From NCBI GenBank assembly GCA_029204225.1, contig CM055113.1, positions 22,889,605 to 22,953,604 of the forward strand: a DNA stretch of 64,000 nt, written 5' to 3'. Source of the DNA: Diphasiastrum complanatum (lineage: Eukaryota > Streptophyta > Lycopodiopsida > Lycopodiales > Lycopodiaceae). Of this stretch, positions 39,641 through 48,389 are shown piece after piece (the first letter of the stretch is position 1; each line of letters begins with the position of its first letter). The translations under genes were made by a program, and so were the position numbers. Below the pieces are notes generated by a model that made no database searches, was not told where the DNA came from, and saw only the letters and a list, made by a program, of their open reading frames with translations.

Positions 39641-40730
39641 AAGCGGACCCTGGACGCGGACGCGTCCACCATTTTGAAATTTTTTTCTTTCAAAAAAAAA
39701 AAAAATATACAGGCACCTGCCCACGCTGTCCCCCATCCCAAAAGCAAAATAAAAGCAATTTATGGCCCCTGTTTTTCCCCCGGAATTAATTATCAGAGGG
39801 TGTCTGGCACCCACCTGCCCCCTTCTGTTAAAAAATAGGAAAACTGTACCAAAAAAATTTGCAACAGACCTAACAACTGCCCATGCCTCCCATAACTGAG
39901 ACATTACCAAACAACGATGAGTAATGAGCAGTTCATAAATTATTATGAACCTTCATTGGGAACTAAGCTCCAAAAAAGTGGCAAAGAAAGTGGTTTTGAG
40001 TGAAGATGATGGTTTGTATGGCAAACATATTACTGATTTGGGGTTTAGGGTGCATCAGTGACTGTCTCAAAGAAGTGAATGCTCACCAGAGGATTTGGGA
40101 GAGGTGAACGCTCACCAGAAATTTGTGCTATGGTCCTGGTGGCCTCTCTGTGTTGCCCCTCTCTGAAAGATCCCGACATGGACATCTGTCTGGTGCCTCT
40201 GGATGTGGATGGCTGGGAGGATGTGGATGGACGATGCGGATCTGGAGGTGGTGGCATAGGTGCAAGTGCGGAAGCAGAGGATGTGGATGGGTTGTGCAGA
40301 TCGGACGGTTATGGTACAGGCGTATGTAGGCTGTGGATCCATGGGGAGTACTGGCGGAGGGGGTACGGGTGGCGGTGGCGGTGGCGGGGGCGGATGCGAC
40401 GGTGGGGATGGGGGCGGTGGCACTGGGTGTACCAGTGGCAAGGTCTGTGGCAGTGGGTGCACCAATGGACACAGAGTCCGCGGCATCTGTGGACGGCTCG
40501 TCGGGCTTAGCAACTGGCTCAGAATATGCCTTGAGAATGCGAGGTCTCTCCGTAGCGAGGATGACCATACAAATGCCGATCCCGTAGCGTCCCCTCGTGG
40601 GTCGGACTCACAATACCCCAAATGTGCTCGAACCCGAGAGGCGTTCCCTGTGAACTGCTTTCAACAAAAAGGGAACGCCACTTTTTGTCGGGCATCAACC
40701 CCACCTCATCCCAAATGGGACGAGCGGCCA

Positions 40731-40778
<48 letters not shown>

Positions 40779-41952
40779 GCACACACACACAGAAGCACGC
40801 AAATCTAATATCTCTCTCCCACCCTAAACCCTAAAATCTAAACCAAAGCACCCTAAACCCTAAATCCTAAACTCACACACACACACCATGTCTTGTACAC
40901 GCGTTGACACACACAAATCCTCTCTCTCTCTTCGTCCCTCACACTCTCTGTCTCTTTGTCTCTCTCTACCAAACTGAGAGGTGCATTATTTAGGCAACAC
41001 CAACACCAGGGTGGTTCGACGCATCACGGAGAGCATGAGGGCAGGAGGCGCACACGCCCTGCTGCTGTAGGTATATTTCGTTGCTCTGTCGTTTTGCTTT
41101 CGTATTGGTTTAAGACATTCAGTGTAATGCCCTCACGGTTCTTCGGTTATTCTCACGAATGATTGACTTGTGCAGGTCAATCTCGATGAGTGCCTGGTTG
41201 CAGCGGCAGATCATGAGCTAGAGCCAGAGGTTGATCCAGACGATGCCGCTCGGCGTGCTTTGCGGGGTGATCCCGAGGATGATGCCGATGCCGATGCCGA
41301 TGCCGATGAGACCACCCCCTCCCTACTGACGTTCCATTGCCCTCCTCTGATGATGAGCCCACATATGATTCAGATGAGACGGTCGACCTTGCAGTGGATG
41401 GTCCACGTGCCCCACCCAGTACTCCCGCATCACGCCCCCTTTCCGATGATGGCTGGTCAGAGTTTGCGAGGGAGACAGAGGCTGCTGCCCAAAGACAGAT
41501 AGTGCAGAGACGACTCATCGCATCACAGGCAGGCAGTTCTTCCCAGAGACCCCCCCGTGGCAGAGGGAGACCCCCAGGCAGGAGTGTACCACAGAGGGTT
41601 CCTTCCGGCAGACCTAGAGGCAGGCCAGCCAAGAGGGGACGCACTGATGATTTTTCTAGTCGTCTCTTGGCAGGCGTTGGCCCAGACTTAGAGGAGTCCC
41701 AGATGCCTCCAGACTCCCAGCCATTTGTATTTGACACCTCTGCAGATGCATCTGGCACGCAGAGGGATGATTTTTTTAGCATAGACTTGTAGATACTAAT
41801 ACACATTTTAGCATCATGTACAGTGGCATCAGATGAGATGTATATATTTTTTTGCAGTCTATTGGTGTCATGGCTAATTTATCGTGGTTGCTTACAAATG
41901 GTTAGCTCTGTGAAATTTGAATGGTTAGTCAGAAATGGTTTGCTCCGTGCAA

Positions 41953-42041
<89 letters not shown>

Positions 42042-45000
42042 AGCACATCTGCATCTCATTCATAACATAGGCATCATGTTCAACCATCGTATGCTAACAT
42101 GCTAAACCCGACACCCTACCAAATGGCACAGTTAACATAACACCCTTAACCCCAACAAATCATCCTAAACCCACAACCCCACAGCCATAACCATCAAAAC
42201 AAGTCACAACCATAATCATCATAACCACATCCATAAACATCATCAACCCCACCACCCCACGTCCTCATTGTGTTGTAGGCATTGCACCACAGGTATGTGC
42301 AGATTCAACATCAAAGCTGCACTTGTGTAGCATACACTTAAACCTGCGTAGAATGTATTAATGGTCCAGGAATACAGTCCACTGGTTCGTGAAGCGGGTA
42401 AGTACCCAAGGGACCGAGCCTGGCTCGATTTGGGTATCGTCCGGTCAAAATGGCCCTTCGACGGGTTAGAAACGCAATTAGGTCGGTCGAAATGGACTAG
42501 TTTTGCAGCTCTCCGTCCGACGGTCCCGTTTCTCCAAACGGGATCTGTTTCAGGTGTCGTCCGTTTCGGCCAGCTCGATTCTTCATCCTCCTCCCCTTGA
42601 TGTGCAATGTTGCTTTGTTTTTTCTCTTGTGCCCTCTTCTTCTTCAAGCATTCTGATGGAAAGTGCCCCTCCACAAAAGAAGCACTTGTACTTTGATTTA
42701 TCCTTCTTGCCTTTTGAGCTTCATGCTTCATCCTCTTCTTTGGCCTCCTTTGGATATTCACATCGGTTTAGCATAGTTGGATTAAGGATGGACGTTGCCC
42801 CTTCCAATGACAATTGATTGAAATGGAAGTGAAGATGCATGGTTTTATGCCTCACACAGCTATATATTGAATGCTTAATGTAAGTTGGACCGAAGGGGCC
42901 CTGGCCTGTTTTATTTTAGGCTATTCCTCTTGACTTAAGGCTATTTTCTATTAAGTTAAGGCTAGCTGCTGGTAAATTTACAGGTTGTTACAATGGGACA
43001 CACCCTTTGTTGAAGAGTAATGCCTATTTTACCCCTTTTGGCTAAGCATTAGTTAAGTTGTACATAACTCATGGGGCATGTTTTTAATTAAATGCATGAC
43101 CCCCCCCTTTTGTTAAGTTATGTAAATTAGTGCAAGTGGCCCACTTGGCCAAGTAGCTCACTCCCATGGTTGACACCTAGACTTTCCATGCATGTAAAGG
43201 AGGTGCTTGCCTCACAAGGGATTTGGAGGACCCACGCCCTCCTCTCTCTCACTAGCAATTCATTTTCTTCTTGAGACTTTTGAGTTTGTGAGATGCTCAT
43301 GCAATTCTCCTTGTGTGTGATATTTCCATAGCCAAGTTTTCTCAAGCTTTCATAGTTGATCTAGCATCTGAGTTAAGATACTCCATAGCTAGGTCTTGTA
43401 ATTCTTCATGGTATCAGAGCAGGTTGTCTAGCCTGTGAGTCTGAGAGTGAGAGAAACTTCAGTGCTTAGATTCTTGAGAAGATTCTTATCTTCTACAAGC
43501 ACCTCAATCTTGAAAGAGGGAGCATTTGATCTACAGGTGTCAGATCAGGTGGAGTCTTGCACTGTTGGTGAGCTATTGGCAAGGGGAGTGGGATGATCCA
43601 AAAACTTTCTAAATCTGGCTAAGTTTTGGAGAGTTTTTCTGGAGGAGCTTACACAAAAGTAGGGCGCACTTTCTGTAGGGGCTTCTGGTTTCTGTTCCAG
43701 TGGAGCCTAGTGCTTGTGCTAGTGAGGCCACACCAAGTGGCAAAGACAAAAGCAGGAGCTGAAGGGTTGCCTTGAAGTGGCTACATACCCTAGTTTGGGG
43801 TTAAACCCTTGTTGCTGGAAGCTGTTCTTTTCTGATCTCTTTCAAGTTGAGCTTCTGTTTTAAGCACAGATTTTAGCATGGCAAGTCTTGGGGAGAGTTT
43901 GCTGGGTGAATCTAGCAAACTAGATGGCACAAACTACAGAGTGTGGAAGTTCAAGATAGCCAATATCTTGATGGATAAGAATTGCTGGGAGGTCATGACA
44001 GGTACAGAACCTGTACCAACATCTGATCCTGAATTGAAGGACTACATGAACAGGAGACATAAAGCTCATAGGATAATCAATCTTTCTGTCAAGGACAATA
44101 TTATTCCTCACATTTGCAATGCAAGGGATGCAGCTGATGCTTGGACAATTCTGAAGTCTATGTTTGAAACAGTGGATTCAGCCAAGCTGGTGTATTTGCA
44201 AAACAGGTTACATACTCTCAAGATGGAAGCAGGTGCAACAATTGGTGATCATATTACAAAGGTCAAGGACCTATTGGATCAGCTTGCTTCAGTTGGAGAG
44301 AAAGTAAGTGACAGGAGTATTGTTCCCATAGTCTTGAACAGCTTGTCATTCAACTATCAAGACTATGTGATGTCCCTTTTTGCTAGGGAGAAACTCCCAA
44401 CCTTTGGGGAGTTATGTGGTCTTCTTTTACAGGAGGAGATGAGAAGGAAGAATCTTTCTGAAAGGGAAGATAATCCAGAGCTTGCATTTGCTTCTAAGAA
44501 GAAGCAAAACTTTCAGAAGAAAGGCAAAGGCAAAAAGAAGAACTCAAAGCAAAGCTTGGAGCAGCAGGTGTCCAAGTTACAGGTTGGAGAGGAGTCAAGC
44601 ACCAATTCCTCATCTACACCCAAGAGGAAGGGCAACTGCAAAACTTTGTTGACAAAGTTGCAGAGGAGGAGCAATCTGGTGTGCTTGAGCTATTCACCGT
44701 AGCCCTATCATCTGAATCCACATTTGGTGGATGGTACATTGATTCTGGAGCCTCAAAGCACATGACACCTCATAGAGATTGGTTCAGCGCCTATGAGGAG
44801 ACAGAAGATAGCCAGCATGTTTGCCTTGGAGATAATTCTACACGTATGGTGAAGGGCAAAGGTACAGTTGCAATACAGCTATCATCAGGTGAGGTGAAGG
44901 AAATTAAAAGTGTGTTGCATGTACCAGGGTTGGCTAAGAACTTGTTATCTGTTGGTGCCATTACCAAACAGAACATGGTGGTAGAGTTTAATGATTCTAA

Positions 45001-48000
45001 ATGTTTGGTAAAAGACAAAGAGAAGAACTTCAAAGTGGTAGCCAAGGGAATGCAAGAAGGAGGTCTTTACAAGCTTTTCACAACCATTCCTAGCCAAGAG
45101 GCCTTGTCTGCAAGAGATACTAATCGGGACAAGCTTTGGCATGAGAGATATGGTCATTTGAGTTACAACAGTTTGCAAGTTTTGAACAGGCACAAAATGG
45201 TAGTAGATCTTCCTAGCATTAAGTCTTCTTCAGATACATGTGAGGCTTGTGCATTAGGGAAGCAACAGAGGAAAAAGTTTCCAAAGGAGAAAGCTACCAG
45301 GGCCAAGGGCATTCTTGAACTTGTGCATTCAGATTTATGTGGTCCCATGCAGGTCAAATCAGCAGGGGGGGCATACTATCTCATGACCTTCGTAGATGAT
45401 TTCTCTCGGAAGGTATGGGTCTATTTTCTGAAACTGAAATCTGAAGCGTTCAAATACTTCAAACAGTGGAAAGCTATGGTGGAAAACCACACAGGAAAGA
45501 GGTTAAAGACTCTCAGGTCAGATAAGGGTGGTGAGTATATTTCTGATGAGTTCAAAGATCTTTGCAAAGCATGTGGGATAAAGAGACAGTTTACTGCTCC
45601 ACATACACCGCAGCAAAACGGCGTGGCTGAGCGGAAAAACAGGTCTATAGCTGAGTGTGCGAGGAGCATGCTCAAGGCAAAGGGGTTGCCAAATTCTTTT
45701 TGGGCAGAAGCGGTAGCAACTGCTGTTTTTCTATTGAATAGAAGTCCAACCAAAGCAGTTGAAGGAATCACGCCAGAAGAGGCATATAGTGGCAAGAAGC
45801 CCAAAGTGGGCAGCCTCGAGTATTTGGGTGTACAGCATATGCACATATACCAAAGGACTTGCGGAAGAAACTTGATGCAAAATCCGTAAAGTGTGTCTTT
45901 CTTGGGTATAGTGAAGGTGAGAAAGCTTATGTGCTATATGATCTCGAAAACAGGAGGAAGATCCTAAGTCGAGATGTCATCTTTGATGAAGAGCATGCAC
46001 CCAAGATACAGGAGCAGGAGAAGGAAGGAATTACTGAGTTCATACCCTTGATTGATTCCACGGATGAGGATCCTAGTCAAGAGTCCTGTAAGCCTCAAGT
46101 GCAGGAGCAACAACAGGAAATCGAACCTACTAGTTCGAGACCTCTTTTTGGCCAAGTACCAGAAGCAGAAGTTGGGGACAAACGGAAGACTAAAACAGTA
46201 CCATGGGATACGTGGTCACCATCCACATCACCTACTGCTAGGAAGAAGCTACCTAGGTGGTATTGGGAAACAATCAAAGAAGGTCAAATGATTGAAGAAG
46301 GAGAGAGCAGTGAACAGGGTGTCAGAAGATCTCTTAGGTCTCATGAGAGACAAGAGACTAACTTTGCTCTTATGTCCACTATTCTGAATGCAGATGAGCC
46401 ACAATTCTTTCACGAAGCCGTGAGAGAAAAGGTATGGCAACATGCCATGCAGGAGGAGTACGACTCCATTGTCAAGAATGACACATGGGAGCTCACTACA
46501 TTGCCAGAAGGGAAGCAACCAATAGGTTGCAAGTGGGTCTATAAGACCAAGTTTCATGCCAATGGAACAGTGGACAAGTACAAGGCAAGGTTGGTGGCGA
46601 AAGGCTATGCTCAGCAAGAGGGGCTAGACTATGATGAGACATTCGCACCTGTTGCTAAAATGACATCTATCAGGACCGTTTTGGCTATAGCCTCATATTT
46701 TGATTGGGATGTCCATCAAATGGATGTCAAGAGTGCCTTTCTTAATGGGCACCTACAGGAGGAGGTTTACATGGAACAACCGCAGGGATTTGAAATAACA
46801 GGCAAGGAGAATCTGGTTTGCAGGCTTAGGAAAGCCTTGTATGGGCTCAAACAGGCGCCAAGGGCTTGGTATAGCCGAATTGATGAGTACTTTGCAAGGC
46901 AAGGGTTTGAGAAGAGTAAGTCTGATTGCAATCTTTATGTCTTCAGGGAAGGAGAAGACTTTGTGGTTGTTGTGCTCTATGTGGATGATCTACTCATCAC
47001 GGGAAGCAATAAGAAGCTTATTGCTTGTGTTAAGAAGAATCTTTCTAATGAGTTTGAAATGAAAGATTTGGGTTTGCTACACTATTGCCTAGGAGTTGAA
47101 GTTTGGAAAGGAAAGCGTTGTCTTTTTATCTCACAGGCAAAGTATGCACAGAAATTATTGAAGAAGTTTAACATGCAAGAAAGCAAACCAATCAGCACAC
47201 CCATGGATGCAAGCAACAAGCCATCAAAAGATGATGGTCCAGCATTTGCAGATGAGACGCTCTATCGTCAGTTAGTGGGCAGCCTGATTTACCTTACTAC
47301 CACCAGGCCAGATATTGCTTATGCGGTTGGAATCGCAAGCCAATACATGTGTAAGCCTACCGAAGCACATTGGAAGGCAGCCAAGCGGATCCTACGATAT
47401 GTGAGAGGGACAGTGACTTATGGGATTGGATACACGGATGACGGGAACCTTCAGCTGGAAGGCTATTCAGATTCTGATTGGGCAGGTGATAGAGACGATC
47501 GGAGATCGACGACAGGCTATTGCTTCAGCCTAGGTTCAGGGGCTATATCGTGGTGCAGTAAGAAGCAGCCTACTATTGCTCTATCGTCTACCGAAGTTGA
47601 GTACAGGGCGACTACGAGGTCCGCCTGTGAAGCCATTTGGTTACGCCGTCTACTTGAGGACATGCAGATTGCTCAAGTAAGACCTACATTGTTACATTGT
47701 GATAACCAAAGCTGCATTCAGCTTGCAAGGAATCCAGTCTATCATGCACGGACAAAACATATAGAGGTGGACCAGCATTTTATACGAGAGAAAGTGCACA
47801 GTGGGGAGATCGAGCTAGTTTATTGCGACACCAACGACCAGACAGCTGATATTTTTACTAAACCACTTAGTAAAGATAAGTTTGAAAAGTTCAGAACTTT
47901 GTTGGGTGTCAGTTTGAATAAAATTGCCATTAAGGGGGGGTGTTGAAGAGTAATGCCTATTTTACCCCTTTTGGCTAAGCATTAGTTAAGTTGTACATAA

Positions 48001-48341
48001 CTCATGGGGCATGTTTTTAATTAAATGCATGACCCCCCCTTTTGTTAAGTTATGTAAATTAGTGCAAGTGGCCCACTTGGCCAAGTAGCTCACTCCCATG
48101 GTTGACACCTAGACTTTCCATGCATGTAAAGGAGGTGCTTGCCTCACAAGGGATTTGGAGGACCCACGCCCTCCTCTCTCTCACTAGCAATTCATTTTCT
48201 TCTTGAGACTTTTGAGTTTGTGAGATGCTCATGCAATTCTCCTTGTGTGTGATATTTCCATAGCCAAGTTTTCTCAAGCTTTCATAGTTGATCTAGCATC
48301 TGAGTTAAGATACTCCATAGCTAGGTCTTGTAATTCTTCAC

Positions 48342-48389
<48 letters not shown>

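Larger units (their letters stand above)
43008..48340 (+). mobile_element. Full-length young Ty1/Copia retrotransposon, 5333 bp
   Basis: Two LTRs (43008-43408 and 47941-48340), both TG...CA, with perfect 5-bp target duplications CCCTT at 43003-43007 and 48341-48345. The primer-binding site TGGTATCAGAGC (43409-43420) touches the 5-prime LTR, and a purine tract precedes the 3-prime LTR. The gene order gag, protease, integrase, RT, RNase H is of Copia type. The LTRs appear identical except for one C in a homopolymer (8 versus 7), so insertion is recent. The coding part has two frameshifts and lacks the gag zinc knuckle. It is inserted in the sense direction in intron 5 of the E2 gene. Confidence 0.95.

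Noticed and set aside
43127-43345. Identical 72-codon frames in both LTRs (also 48059-48277) on the minus strand
   Set aside because: They lie within the Copia LTRs and are identical only because the LTRs are.
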